A stretch of DNA of 64,000 nucleotides from Crambe crambe. Taxonomy: Eukaryota; Porifera; Demospongiae; Poecilosclerida; Crambeidae. The position numbers were made by a program, and so were the translations under genes. How positions within the stretch are numbered: the first letter of the stretch is position 1; every line of letters starts with the position of its first letter. The DNA lies in NCBI GenBank assembly GCA_963924555.1, contig OZ004597.1, forward strand, positions 5,901,904 to 5,965,903. The letters run 5' to 3'. The notes beneath the pieces were generated by a model. It made no database searches. It saw nothing but the letters and a program-made list of their open reading frames with translations, and had not been told where the DNA came from. Shown here piece by piece: positions 24,285 to 36,435 of the stretch.

Positions 24285-24900
24285 ACTGTTGATTACTAAG
24301 ATCAAAACAGGAAGCACGGTTAGAGAACACGCCTCCATGAATGCCCATGCGCCCTGTCACGTAATAACAATGTGACCGGTGAATGACCAATGAATATTAT
24401 AATTTATTACGCCTCAGCAGCCTTAGCCGGTAGTGATCTTGACACGCTCCCTGGTCATGCAGCAGGTATCTGCAGAAAAAGAAGCCTCCACTAAAGTTTG
24501 CTGCAAGCACGATGGCTGCAGTCATGATGGCTGCAACGTGCCAAGTCTACATGGTAAGACTATCCCGTTCTTCTCACTGATGCAACCTGATCTCTCAAAC
24601 TTCACCAGGAGGTGGGTTAGATTATATGGCTAATACCAAAGTTTTGAGGCAATAATATTTATGGCTAGAGCAGAAGCCACTATAATAATTATACCTACTA
24701 GTATAATTATGTAGGCCTATAATGTGATACTGCTTCAGCCCCTCCCACACACATTGATCACTGATAATCCTGATGTAGTAGAGTTGGCAATTAACTCAGT
24801 GTGACCTTATACAGTCACATGACAGTGTGTGTGTGTGTGCATGTGTGTAATGTGTGCTATCAAGATAAGTGTCAGATAATTATTATTGTTTGCCATGCAG
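24285..24900. promoter_or_regulatory. Divergent 5' region; OvoA first exon(s) not resolved
   Basis: The MGCAPS gene leaves to the left and OvoA to the right. CCAAT occurs at about 24388. A candidate OvoA first exon is 24457-24553 (ATG CAG CAG..., donor GTAAGAC at 24554), but its phase does not match the first secure exon at 24901, so another exon or start must exist. A GT microsatellite lies near 24825-24850. Confidence 0.45.
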
Positions 24901-27900
24901 TGAATTAAAGGATTACTTTCTAAACTCCTATGACTTGTACGAACTACTATTTTCTGCTATCGAAGGTAAGTTTTTATGCAATGCATAGGTGGTGGAACAT
25001 GTCAGGCCAATCAGGCCCAGGCCATTTGGGAAAAACAAGTCAATTAAGGTTGATTTATTATGTTAAAGTCAGTACTATCAATCAATAACAAAATAAGTGT
25101 CCTATGATACCCAAATATAGCAATTGTAGAGCTTCAGTGGTATGGGGGATTACATTTCAATTTCAGGCCTGACCAATCGAATCTTGCTTCCAACACCTCT
25201 GCAATGTGATTTTTAAAATATTATTATTTATCTTGTGGCAATTTTTGTCCATGCTCATTGAGTCACTAGTCATTGTGTGTGTGTATACTTTGGACTCTAA
25301 TCATAAGCATTTGTAAGAAAACAGGCATTCACTTGCCCCACACCAGTGATGATGACCCTTTCACCCTCATATGAACATATGTACTGAATTATATCTATGC
25401 ATATCGTACATATACATACGTCCCAACAATAGTTTATTTCCGTGATGACCTTGGGTAATAAAACTGAGCATGTGCGCTCACCCCAATATTCCTGTTCATT
25501 ATAATTATGACCTCTCTCTGAAAACCTGCATGTTTGGAATCCCCTGGGAGGGGGGGGGGAGGGGAATGGAATGATGTGGATTTCAATAAGGAGGTGGGTT
25601 ATAATAATTATTGTTTATTCTCCAGATGATATATACTTTTATAAAAGTCCTGACCGGTTGAGATTGGCTCTCATCTTCTACCTTGGCCACACAGCCAGTA
25701 TGTATATCAACAAGCTCATGTTAGGTGGCCTCATTCAGGTACATGTGGCTAACCCCATGAAGTATAATTCAAAACTATTCCCCCATGCAGAAACGAGTCA
25801 ATATGCATTTTGAGACAATGTTTGAGACAGGAGTGGATGAGATGTCCTGGGATGACACAGTAAGTCCTCACTCTTATAACTATGGAACATATATATTTGC
25901 ACTGTTTGTTCCATGGATGCAGGAAAACTATCGAATGGGTGGAGCACTGGAGTGGCCTACAGTAGTAGAAGTGATGGAGTACAGGAAACAAGTGCGTCAG
26001 ATCATTCTGGATCTGATCGACAATGCTCCCCTTGACCTTCCTGTGACCCCTGATCACCAGTGGGTATGTGTAGCTACCTAGCATACCTAGCTACTATGTA
26101 CATTCATGATCTTCCCTTTAGTGGTGCCTATTCATGGGAATTGAACATGAGCGGTGAGATTATTAGTGTGTGAATCTCAAGCTTTTGATGCAGTTCACCT
26201 TTCATTGTAGCATTCACTTTGAAACAAGTTCAGTACTTCTGAACCAACTTCCAGTCCACATGCTGAAGAGGCCAACAACTTGGAAGTATGCACCACTCTC
26301 CATGGGTGAGCCATTGTGCATGCAGTTGTAAACTCATAGGTGTAATGCTGGGTCAGGCAGGCCAGGCATTTACCTGATCAATACAAGCCAACACATCTTT
26401 CACATCCTGATGGTCTCGCTTCAGGGAGAGTCTGGTAGCTACAACAATATGGTCAGTTTTAGTCCTATAGTTTACCAACACCTCCCAGATACTTCAAGGT
26501 ATTATGGGAGAGAGACAGTTTGCCTGACCAATGTACAAAACACTGCTACACCTATGAACAGAACAGGAGTGATGATTGTAGTAATGCTTGAAAGACCTAG
26601 CTGTAGTCTTACTGCTCAAAACACTAAAAAGGGGGGGGGGGGGGGGAATGGCTTAGCATAACTTCCATGATACGTAGATGGATATGATGACTTAATTATT
26701 TTTGAGCAAGATACTCATGAGTCTGATTGGTCAGTTAGAGGGAAGGCCTTAATTGACAATAAGATCTAATCCTGTGTAATTAGTATGTACCTAGCCAGGG
26801 CCGCCGGAACCGCTCCGGCTGGTCAGGCAAAAACCGGACCACTTATTGATCAAACAACATTGGTAATGGTCGTCAACAAAAAAAATTGCCCACGTATTAA
26901 CGTACCTAGTACCTGTTAATATAGGTGGGTGTGGTTATGAAGTGGGCGTGGTCAGAAAAATTTTACGCGCGCTTACGTGTGCATATTTAGCCTGACCACC
27001 TCAGAATTGCTTCCGGCGGCTCTGCCTAGCTAGCTAGCTTGTAAACTTAAATGCAGTCATGTTATAAACAGTTCTATTCTTACAGTAGCATGTATTTTTC
27101 TTAAATGCAGTCATGTTATAAACAGTTCTATTCTTACAGTAGCATGTATTTTTCTGTCCAGAACATTGGCATCTTAATTATTATTTACTCCAGATTCTCC
27201 AGCTGGTCCCAATGAGCTGGTTACAGTACTGTCAGGTGATGTAGTGATGGGAAAACCCGAACTCTTCCCATCCTTTGGATGGGACAATGAATATGGACAA
27301 GTAAAAGCACAGTGAGTGCCACATCCAAAGGAATATGTTCCCTGTTAACAGTATAACAGTAAAGGTATACAGTTTATACCTTACAGTTTAAAGAGAGCAT
27401 TCCTTAGATATACTATTTCACTTTCAGAGTGCAGCTAGCTACATAATAATTATTGTGTATTGGAATTTATAATGTTCTTGTAGTAGTAAAGTGAAAACCA
27501 CATGTGCATGGGCAGCAATGCCTAATTGTTAATTCTCATATTTTTATTGCTATTCCTTTATGGCCACCCAACTTTGCCAGATGGCAAACCAAACCTTAAA
27601 GTGGTATAGGCCATTATGGCCTGCCTGTTTAGCTCTTATAATAATTATAAGCTCTTTCTGCTTGCATACTTAATCCTACGTATATACACACAGTGTTCCA
27701 GAGTTTCAGGCTAGCAAGTATCTGGTGACTAATAAAGAATTTCTTGACTTTATTGAGGATGGTGGATACCAGCGGAAAGAACTATGGACTGAGGAAGGCA
27801 AGTTATAGCTAGTGAAGATTTGAGCTAAAATTTGGAGGATTCAGATGTTGTTTGATGTTAAACTGACATTTAGGATGGAGATGGGCTTCATTTCGTGAGG

Positions 27901-29975
27901 CAAAACATCCCATTTATTGGGTGTGTGAAGATGGTTGTAAGTCAGGATGTGGGGATGATCTTGCCAGCTATTCACACTGTGCCCCTTTAACTGGTGAAAG
28001 TGCCAATACACCTAAAGTGAAGTACAGGTAAGCACCATGATACCACTATCCAATGGATTTTCTATAGTGTGGGACCCCTCAATGCATGCACACACTTTGG
28101 GACCACAGAAAGGGTCCTGCATGACCATATGGCTATTCAGATCAGCTCAGCTGAAATAATAAGTTGTGGGACATAGCTAAATCCTGATTGAAGAAGTGTA
28201 AGAATTCTACTCTATATTAATTTTGCAGGTACAGAGCTATTTTTGATGTGATAGACATGCCATGGGATTGGCCTGTGATCACAAACTATCATGAAGTCAA
28301 GGCATTCTGTAGCTGGAAGGGACCTGGTTACAGAGCTCCTACTGAGGCTGAACATCATCGCATGCGAGCAGATCCAGTAAGCACAATGACGATGAAGAAG
28401 TGTTACTATGTATATTGCATGCCTGCTGCTATAGGTTGTCAGTTGTGACAAGAGCTGTGATCCTGCCTTCAGCCCACACTATCCAGCTAATATCAACCTG
28501 AAGTATGGCTCTCCTTCTGTGAGTGAGCAAGTTAATGTGATAACAGTATAATGCCCAACCATGAGATTATCTTACCATCTTGTTAATATTGAGAACTATT
28601 TATATACTTTACTTTTCAGCCGGTGAATGCATTTGCTCCCAGTGCTACTGGCCACTATGATGTGTATGGGAATTTGTGGGAGTGGGGGGAAGACCACTTA
28701 AATGGCTTTCCTGGTTTCAAGACCCATTACCTCTATGAGGACTTCTCCACCCCTTTCTATGATGGCCGACACACAATGATGATGGTGAGCACTACATGAC
28801 CTTTCCATGACAAAAGATAGCTAATGAAAAAAGCCCAAATTCTTTGATGAAAAAATAGGTTCTAGCATGTCTTCAGATATCTAGCTACATCGTATGTTGG
28901 GCCTTTTTCTTAATCCTATCACTATCAAAGATTAGATTCACTGTTGATTACATTCCTTCAGGGTGGATCATGGGTATCTACTGGTGCGGAATCATCACGA
29001 TTTGCTAGATTTGGATTCAGGAGGCACTTTTTCCAACATGCTGGCTTCAGATTAGCTCGCTCTAATAAACCTGCTCCTGTTAGACTCTGCAAAGCCGAAA
29101 TATTCCTTCTTAATGCTGGAGTTTTAGGTTTATTGGTTGAATTATAATTCTAGCTATGTATGGCTATGTATGCTATACTTTATTTTCTCCAGAGAATCCT
29201 GTAACAATTCCTGACTTTGAAGAGCAATGTCTCTATGAAGCAACTAATCAACAATTTAGCTACGAGACACAGAGGGCACTGAAGCAACAATTAGCACAAG
29301 AATATGGAAATGTAAGCTCTGAGTCGTTATTCCCACAGTGACCATCAGAGTCACTTTCCAACTCATGATGAGACCAGGGAGTGGGACATGCAGCTTAAGT
29401 TAGCTTTATAGCTAGTCCTACAACATCAGAGGATCGCCCATTCACCACTCCCATGCACTGATACCTATCATAATATTCAATTTTAATTTGAGCTGCTGCT
29501 CTTCTATAGTAACTACTGTTATTCAATTGCACAGGTGCAAAGTTATGGAATACCAATGATGGCATTTGTGGAGGAGATGGCAACCAAATACTCCATCAAC
29601 AAAAATGCTGCCATAATCTTTGGCTCTGGAGGAGGTCTCACTTCCTTTTTGCTGACCAAGTATTTCAAACTAGTAAGTTTAGGTAGTGCAAGGATCATGG
29701 ATTGTGTCTTGACATTTTACATCTGCAGGTAGTTGGTGTTGACTTTTCTGGGAGATTTGTGGATGCAGCTCTTTCTATTCAGGCTGGGAAGGGAGTGAGG
29801 TACAATGGGGACAATGAGGCCATTCTCCCTTCTATTGAAGGAATTGACCCAAATAGAGTCACTTTTAAACAGGTAAGAAATTAGTGTATAATCTCTCTAG
29901 CTCTTGAAACCAATTCAGACTCTTCATTTTCTCTTCTTCTTCTTTCTTTCTTTCTTTCTTCCTTCCTTTTTTTTT

Positions 29976-30012
<37 letters not shown>

Positions 30013-30036
30013 TTCTTCTTCTTCTTCTTCTTCTTC

Positions 30037-30097
<61 letters not shown>

Positions 30098-30616
30098 ACT
30101 TCTTCTTCTTCTTCTTCTTCTTCTTAAGCTGACCTGGATCCCAAATGAAATCGTAAACTATGACCTCATTGTTTTCGAGTTTGCTGATCGGGTGACAGAG
30201 CCAAGGGGCTGGATGAGCAAGCTCTGGGAATCTTTAACACCTCATGGAATTGTGATTTTCTTGGCATCTAATAAGTGGGGAAAGACAACAATTCAACATT
30301 ACATTGGCAAATGGTATGACTCTATTCGGGTTTGAATTTTGATTTCATTATTGTAGCATAAGTCAGGGCATGATCTTCGATAGCTACTAGCTGTATTTTA
30401 AAAGCTTTGTGTAGCTATTGAAAAAAAAAAAGAGATGTAGCTAGCAATATTATGGTAGCTATAGATACATATTATTAGCTATACTGATGACTGCAGTCAA
30501 TGACTGGAAAACTTCACGCTTAAGCTGTTTTTTGCTTTTGCAGGTTTATCTTCATGGAGGAATCTATAGTTGCCAATAAAAATGCAACTGTCTGGAAACT
30601 CATATCTGCTTCTTAG
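24901..30616 (+). CDS. OVOA: OvoA-type 5-histidylcysteine sulfoxide synthase / methyltransferase
   Basis: Eighteen exons join in phase: 24901-24965, 25626-25738, 25791-25859, 25923-26063, 26122-26153, 26211-26305, 27194-27311, 27694-27797, 27874-28027, 28229-28376, 28435-28518, 28620-28784, 28962-29127, 29193-29311, 29535-29672, 29729-29872, 30129-30313 and 30544-30616. They give 703 residues plus an unresolved N-terminus. A DinB-like region (LKDYFLNSYDLYELLF, FYLGHTASMYINKL, VDEMSWDD) contains the iron-binding H-x3-H-x-E in EHERIHFET. A sulfatase-modifying-factor domain follows (GGSWVSTGAESSRFARF, FFQHAGFRLAR), then a methyltransferase (IIFGSGGG, VVGVDFSGRFVDAA). OvoA joins cysteine to histidine using oxygen and methylates the product, giving ovothiol, a thiol antioxidant. 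The intron after 27797 uses GC instead of GT. The splice at 29127 is the least certain. Confidence 0.92.
26791..27029. repeat. MITE-like element in an OvoA intron
   Basis: Ends CTAGCCAGGGCCGCCGGAA and its reverse complement with two mismatches (TTCCGGCGGCTCTGCCTAG) enclose about 240 bases containing GTGGGCGTGGTCAG. The target duplication is unclear because both flanks are AGCT-rich. Confidence 0.6.
27047..27154. repeat. Perfect 54-bp tandem duplication
   Basis: Two identical 54-base copies (27047-27100, 27101-27154) starting TTAAATGCAGTCATG lie in the OvoA intron before the exon at 27194. Complete identity means a recent event or an assembly artefact. Confidence 0.9.
29935..30126 (+). repeat. 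(CTT)n/(CTTT)n polypyrimidine tract abutting a splice acceptor
   Basis: About 190 bases of almost pure C/T with periodic CTA interruptions run directly into the acceptor TTAAG at 30124-30128 of an OvoA exon. The poly-Leu frame across it is an artefact. Confidence 0.9.
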
Positions 30617-31330
30617 CTAGGTTTATGGTTTATTTTTGTTCAATGAATTTCAGTGTTCTTTTTTGTTTTTTAATTAGCAACAATTAATGGCAACAACACA
30701 ATTTAATAGCTAGTAGCTCACTCCCAGGAAGAGATCATGCAGGGAGAGTCATTGGGAATGCCCATGTATACCCTCACGACTACGCAACTGATCAAGAAAC
30801 TTATACACACTTGCACATCTGTGAAACAAACTTGTAGGTATGCCACTGATGTAGCCGCTCATGAATTTATGTTCTTGGTGGGATGGCCTGTCCAAGATGG
30901 GACCAAGCTATGAATACCATGCACATCCAAAACATGAAGAAGGAGTTCCTCTCTCAAGCTGGGCTGAGGCCATCTTTGGTGACACCCAAGTGCAGTGAAG
31001 GATGATCACACCTCAGGGCACCTTTATAGACAGTATGTCGCACAGTATCAGTGTATCTGAGAAGGCAGAACAGTGCATGGTCCCAGGAGCTAATACTAAT
31101 TGCCACCACTCAACTGCATGCTCATTAGTATCAAAACTATTAAATAGTTTTGAAGCTGAAGAGGAAGCCCTTTTGTTGGGATAGTTATAACAAGTTCTAT
31201 TAAAAATACAATTAGCTATGCATGAAACCTTCAGTGTAGCTACTACTTTACCAGAAAACAATATTGCATTGACACAGTCCTCAAAGGTATAGTGTCATTC
31301 TGTGCATTAGTATAGTTTAATCCATGGCTT
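30617..31330. other. Spacer between OvoA and the tandem array
   Basis: Holds the OvoA 3' end. The small frames on both strands between 31002 and 31261 overlap each other and show no family resemblance. Confidence 0.5.
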
Positions 31331-31600
31331 TCTCTACCAGACCTTGTTCTGGAGGCGGACACGTAAACTGACACTGACTGTATTAATTCTACTTCCATTT
31401 TCAGTTCGTTAATAAATGGCATATAGCTATATGCTTGCTTGCTATTATAATGAAGTTATTGATTTCTTCTTCTTCTTCAGTTTTCACTACATGATGAAAG
31501 CCATTTGTAAGTAGCTAGCTAGATAACTACCTAGCTGACAAGAGATTACCAGCAAGCTGATTAGGCTCTGGAATATGCATGCCCTTTGAGGTATACATAA
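31331..31600 (+). pseudogene. Relic 3' end of a further type 2 array gene
   Basis: CCAGACCTTGTTCTGGAGGC through ACTGACACTGACTG matches the last codons and 3' flank of genes B and D (ending DLEVDT). About 31545-31600 matches their downstream DNA (GATTAGGCTCTGGAATATGC, GTATACAT). Everything 5' of this is gone, so an older array member once lay to the left of gene A. Confidence 0.6.
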
Positions 31601-32021
31601 AAAAGCTAGCATAATAATTTCTGATGCCCATGCCGTAAGGGGCAAATGGCACAAAGATCAATGATAAGGTGATGGAGGTCGACAATACAATACAACAGAT
31701 ATACAATACAGACATTAGACAAGTGTGATGGGGATTAAAACTTCTAAACAGGATTTTAAAAAGAGACCAAAAGCAGTACATGAATTTAATGTCAGCCACA
31801 AGCAATTGTTCCATAATCTCTAATTCTGTCAAGCTGATCTTCAGCTCTCCACCATGGACAGTCACGACATGATTCAACAGAGACATACCCAATTCACACT
31901 CACATAAAAGGGCACACCTCGGTTGTTAGTTGCTAACGGGAGCACGTGATCCGTTTCCAATCCCGGACCTCTTATATCTATGTGCTTGCAGTTCCCTAGG
32001 CTATTCCCTAGCTAGCTAGCA
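31601..32021. other. Spacer with a scrap of a TIR-element end
   Basis: No gene. About 31940-31985 (GCACGTGATCCGTTTCCAAT through CTTATATCTATG) resembles the right end of the TIR element at 36390-36430, so it is a relic terminus of that family. Confidence 0.45.
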
Positions 32022-32145
32022 CTACGTACGTACGCGCGCGCGACCGCGATATCCGCGAAGCGCGCGCGATCGGGCGTTGCTAATAAATATTCTACGGACA
32101 TGCCCAGTGCAGACTCTATTTTTCGTTACACTTGCACTACAGTTA
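32022..32145 (+). promoter_or_regulatory. CpG-rich GCGCGC block upstream of gene A
   Basis: In AT-rich surroundings this block carries CGCGCGCGCGACCGCGAT, GCGCGCGCGATCGGGCGTTG and then GGACATGCCCAGTGCAGACT. Equivalent blocks precede every array gene at 80-200 bases before the ATG, so it is the likely core promoter. Confidence 0.5.
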
Positions 32146-32225
32146 CTTTTGATCTTCTAGTTGGAACCTTTACCTTCATTCTTTTTCGATTGATTCCTAG
32201 ATTTTTGATCTTTAGCGCATGAAAA

Positions 32226-34507
32226 ATGTTATCAACCCTTCTATTAATCAGCAGACGTCTTAGGACCTCACACGCTCCAAATGTAAGAGGATGTAATTTT
32301 AATCTCCATAATCGCACTGAGACAAAAGAATGTTTGCCAAGGATAAGCAAATTCAAGGTTAGCCATTTTGAAGATTAATTCTAGTTAGCTAGCTATAATG
32401 AGACTGCTAGCTAGCTACTTCATTCCTCCAGCTTGTTGCAGTGGTTAATGACAGCAAACCAGTTGAAGCTGCTGAGTTGGAGAAGTATGTGAAGATGAGG
32501 GGTAAGAAGAAGTGCTCAGTGAAAGTTGGCGTGTACAAGACTCATATCGAGATGGAAAATAAAATTTGTGTGAGCATTAATAATTAATAGCTAGTTAGTG
32601 GCAATGAGATAGCTAGCTAGTTAGTGGCAATGAGATACTCTAGTTAGCTACTCAGTTAAAAATCTGATGTCATTTTGTAGGGAACAAAGTGGATTTACCG
32701 CTTTCCATTTGAGAACCTTCAGGAAATTTTAAAAATAGATGCAGAACCTCGGCTTTTTGCATTCTCCATGTTTACATCAAATGAAGATTATTCCTATTAT
32801 GTTTTGATTTCAAAGAAATGTCATTGGTTCAAGAGGAGGAACATCTCAGTAAGATCACATCAGTCAATAGTTTTTATCATTATTATTTTTTATGTTTCAG
32901 GGAGAGAATTTTGCAGACATACTAATGAACCGGGTAATTGAATTCCAGAACACTACTCAGGATAATGAGGTAAAATAAGTTCATAGTTGCTGTTAGTATG
33001 TACACTAGATATAGCTAGCTAGCTGTCATTTTCTTTTTTCTTTGGTAGCTAGTGTGAGTAATTTTTTGTTCTATCATACCATTTTAAATTTGAATAGGTT
33101 GACAGTATATTGCACTCTTGTGAATTGGTAAACAATGTTGTGTCACATCAAGACATATCTCATAATCAAGCTCTACAAGATTATCATGGAGATGAGCCTG
33201 AAGTTATAGAAGAGCAAAGTGTCTCAGTTTTTTACACCTGGTCCAATAAAGACAAGCTTACAGAATCTTATAATACAGAAGATCTCAGTGAAAATATTCC
33301 TGCTAAAGATGAGAAGAATCAAGATCATGAAGAATCTGGACAACCTTCAAGTTCTTCACCGTATTCCATTGCTGATAACAGCAATTGTTACAATGCTCTT
33401 CACTCTAAAAGAATGCCAAGTACTGAAACGATCAGCAGCCAATATCTTCAACCTCATCTCTCTCCCCAAGATGATAACAGCATCAGTTCCATGGAATACC
33501 ATCAACTTAATCTCTCAGCTCCACTCTATGACCAGCACACAAGTCACATACCACATTCAAGATTTCTGTCACTGATGAACAATTGCAGAATAGAGGATCC
33601 AGCCAAAACCACTCATGAGAACACTCGTGATTATATCCCGAGAGAACTCTCTGCAGCTCTTGATGAATCCTTCATGACCAGCAGCTATAACACAAGTTTC
33701 TACAAGTACCAGTCATATTCTCCACACTGTCAGCAAAACCTTCATTATCCAGATCAACTATTCCAGGAAGAATTTGGTATACTCCAATCTATGGACATGG
33801 TTGTTCCACTCCACTCCTCTGAAGCAGCATCTTGCTCTAAAAGTGATTCATTCCAATACATACCACTCCATGTACGAGACCCCTCTCTTCTCACCATCCC
33901 TATGCCTGAGGACTACCAGCTGTCACCTAGGAGAGCAAAAGACATAATGGATCCATCAGTTCCAGAGCACGTAAGAAAGGGTGTCATGTACGACGAAGCC
34001 GATATTGTGATATTTGAGCCAGAGGTCAGTACCTGTGAAAGCCATGTAACTAGAAATTAAACTTCATTTCTTACATAGAATGACATAACCTTTGAGGATT
34101 ACAATGATGAACTATGGTTTTCAGGACAAGTTGAAACAACACTAGTAGTTGGCTGTACACGGGTATGTATGTCATTATCATAACCTTGACTGCATATGCA
34201 ATAGGCTAATACTGATTAACAGAATAATGGATTACAACATTTGCCAACCATTCCAACTAAGGGCTTCCTCTACTGCTTCGAAATGCTATTCAATGCCTAC
34301 TTGAACCCAAAGAGTTTTCATGAAAAAGGCATCGGAGTCAGTAATGATCCAGGGAAGATAGCAAACTACCTCACATCTTGTGAATCTGATGAGTCTATTA
34401 AGAACTTGCGACTATGTTCATACAAGGACTTGAAAGGGACTGGCTACTGGTACTTCCCTCCATCTTGTGCACGTGAACCAGACCTTGATCTGGAGGTGGA
34501 CATCTAA
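32226..34507 (+). CDS. Array gene A (type 1), putative PTB-like adaptor
   Basis: Seven exons join in phase: 32226-32357, 32432-32569, 32681-32848, 32901-32969, 33098-34024, 34079-34162 and 34223-34507, giving 600 residues with no stops. Residues about 40-165 fit a divergent PTB/PID fold: CSVKVGVYKTHIEM (strand), WIYRFPFENLQEI, then EPRLFAFSMFTS (as in PTB D-x-RxFGY), YYVLISKKCHW, and a final helix ENFADILMNRVIEF. Residues 170-478 are a disordered Ser/Tyr-rich linker with many candidate phosphotyrosines (MEYHQL, PLYDQ, RDYIP, FQYIPL, EDYQL). Residues 479-600 form a domain I do not recognise (ELWFSGQVETTLVVGCT, TKGFLYCFE, GYWYFPPSC); it is not SH2. No signal peptide or membrane segment. A cytoplasmic signalling adaptor is inferred, not shown. 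It is the only intact type 1 member. Confidence 0.75.
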
Positions 34508-35311
34508 ACTGACAATATATATGTCTTTAAAGTAGTATTCATAATTATTTTCATCTGTATCATAATAAATAATTATTGACCGATTTATCCACCCTCGTAA
34601 TAATGTCTTTTCTATGCACATTGTGGCTATGGCTAGGTATTTAGTTAGCAGGATCAAGATCTCGTGTTTGAACTTAGATTATAAATTTAACCAGTACAGG
34701 ATGAGATAAGCTAGCTAGCTAGATTTATATGCATGTCACTATAATTATGTTGGCTTGAAATCTTTAGCTGCACTTTTTTACGTGAATGTACAGTAATAAC
34801 AAATTAAATTTTACGATTTCATGACGAGTCTAATATTATATCTTGGATACATAACTAAGTATAATAGATAGCTGGCTAATTGCATATAGTTGGCTGTTAG
34901 TAATTTATAAGGAATGAAGTTTCCTACTTTTTATTCAAGAACTGCAGGAAATTTTGAGAAGCTCGAGTTTTTTCCAGAAATACCTTGGATAGCTATAGAT
35001 GGACTCTTGAGGATGTCCAATTGAGATAAACGGTTGGCAAAACAGTTTATCTTTCCATCTAAACAGAGGTAGGCAACAGAAATCACTAATTATTAAATCA
35101 CTAACTAATTACTAATCGTTAGCACAGAAAATGTATAATCTAAATATTAAACAACAAAATAACTTAGCTATACAGAATTTCATACTGAAGGTGAGAAAAT
35201 TAATGTACTATAAGTATACTCAATGAGAAGAACTGGGTGATATCATTGGTTGCTAATGCCAAGTTGCAAGAGGCACTGCTGAAATCTGTGTATAACTGAC
35301 AGTCTGTTCTA
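34508..35311. other. A-B spacer, left part
   Basis: No gene. It is homologous but clearly diverged from the C-D and E-F spacers (42.2-43.1 and 52.2-53.1 kb), sharing GAACTGCAGGAAATTTTGAG, GATGTCCAATT and CAATGAGAAGAACTGGGTGA. Confidence 0.55.
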
Positions 35312-36430
35312 CCATAGATATACTAGACTACGTACACAGGATTGGAAACAGGGCATGCGCGCGTAGAATTTATAGACCATCCGTGTAGGTACCTGGTGAA
35401 CAGAGAAATCTTACACAAAATAAGAAAGAGGGTGAAAGGCAAGGTATTTAGCGCAGCAATAATTATGATTATAAGTGAAAAGGCTCAATGACCTATAGCT
35501 GTAGTAGTTTATCATGTCAGTTTAGTCTATTTACTGTTGCTATGGAAGAAAAACGTGGAAACAGGTGACTGAAATATTTTGTGGCACTCCTACTACTAAA
35601 ATAGAAGTCTAGCTGCCTTACTTTTGGTATAAAATGAAAGATACTAGTTGACCATATGTACTCAAGTAGTTTTAATTTTGTGCAGGGCTGGAGATGGCAT
35701 GCCATTTGCCATTGATGGTTCAAGAAGCCATTTCACTATGTTGTTGTTCTTATATGAGGAGATGAGATACCTTCTTGTATCAGGGGCAGGAAAGGATACA
35801 CTGGGGCAGCTTTACTCTTCATCTTGATCCCTCAAAACAAGTATATCACAACAAATCTCTCGATGAATTAGATGTTCAGCAGTGCACTATCAGTACTTGT
35901 TATTATCATATAACATGAAAGGAAATATGTGTAAAGTGACAGTATTAGTTGCTACATTATAGTATCCTTCTTTACTATAGCTTTTCTTGACAGCCAGCCA
36001 TGGGTAATCTGAAGAAACAGTAACATCGACATGATTTTTTTACAGGCACCTTTAAAAAGTACATATGTACAGATGAATGATCACTACCTAACAGATTAGT
36101 GGAAAAAAAGAGACTATACTTTTAATATCCAAGCTCCAGAGGTCCACAAAGTCGAACTACCATTGTTACTCACAATTATACCCTCTAACACTTGAGAAAC
36201 CAGCCTTTTTAAGAACTATGCTTGTTTAGCACTATACTAGCCCACTCTTTGCATTCTATAAACTTACCAATTGGCTATAGTTTAGCAGAAATTTGGCACA
36301 CTACTTCTCCTCCCCTGTTTGTTTGGGGCAATTTAGCACGAACAGCTGCCTACACGGATTGTCAGTATTGTCGTTATGGGCGCACGTGACCTGTTTCCAA
36401 TCCTGTGTACGTAGTCTAGTATATCTATGG
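35312..36430. mobile_element. Non-autonomous TIR element, 1.1 kb
   Basis: Begins CCATAGATATACTAGACTAC and ends with its reverse complement; about 41 outer bases match perfectly. TTCTA lies at 35307-35311 and 36431-36435, a 5-base target duplication. The matching positions in the C-D and E-F spacers lack it. No transposase is encoded. The superfamily is uncertain. Confidence 0.8.
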
Positions 36431-36435
36431 TTCTA

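Noticed and set aside
24433-24633. Frame proposed as the OvoA N-terminus (MQQVSAEKEAS...)
   Set aside because: Its donor at 24554 is good, but the phase does not join the secure exon at 24901, so I left the 5' end open and did not assert it.
29904-30335. Poly-leucine protein of 143 residues
   Set aside because: It is translation of the CTT microsatellite joined to a true OvoA exon that begins at 30129.
34079-34507. SH2 domain in the array proteins
   Set aside because: The WFSG start recalls SH2 WYHG, but the FLVR arginine block and following pattern are absent.
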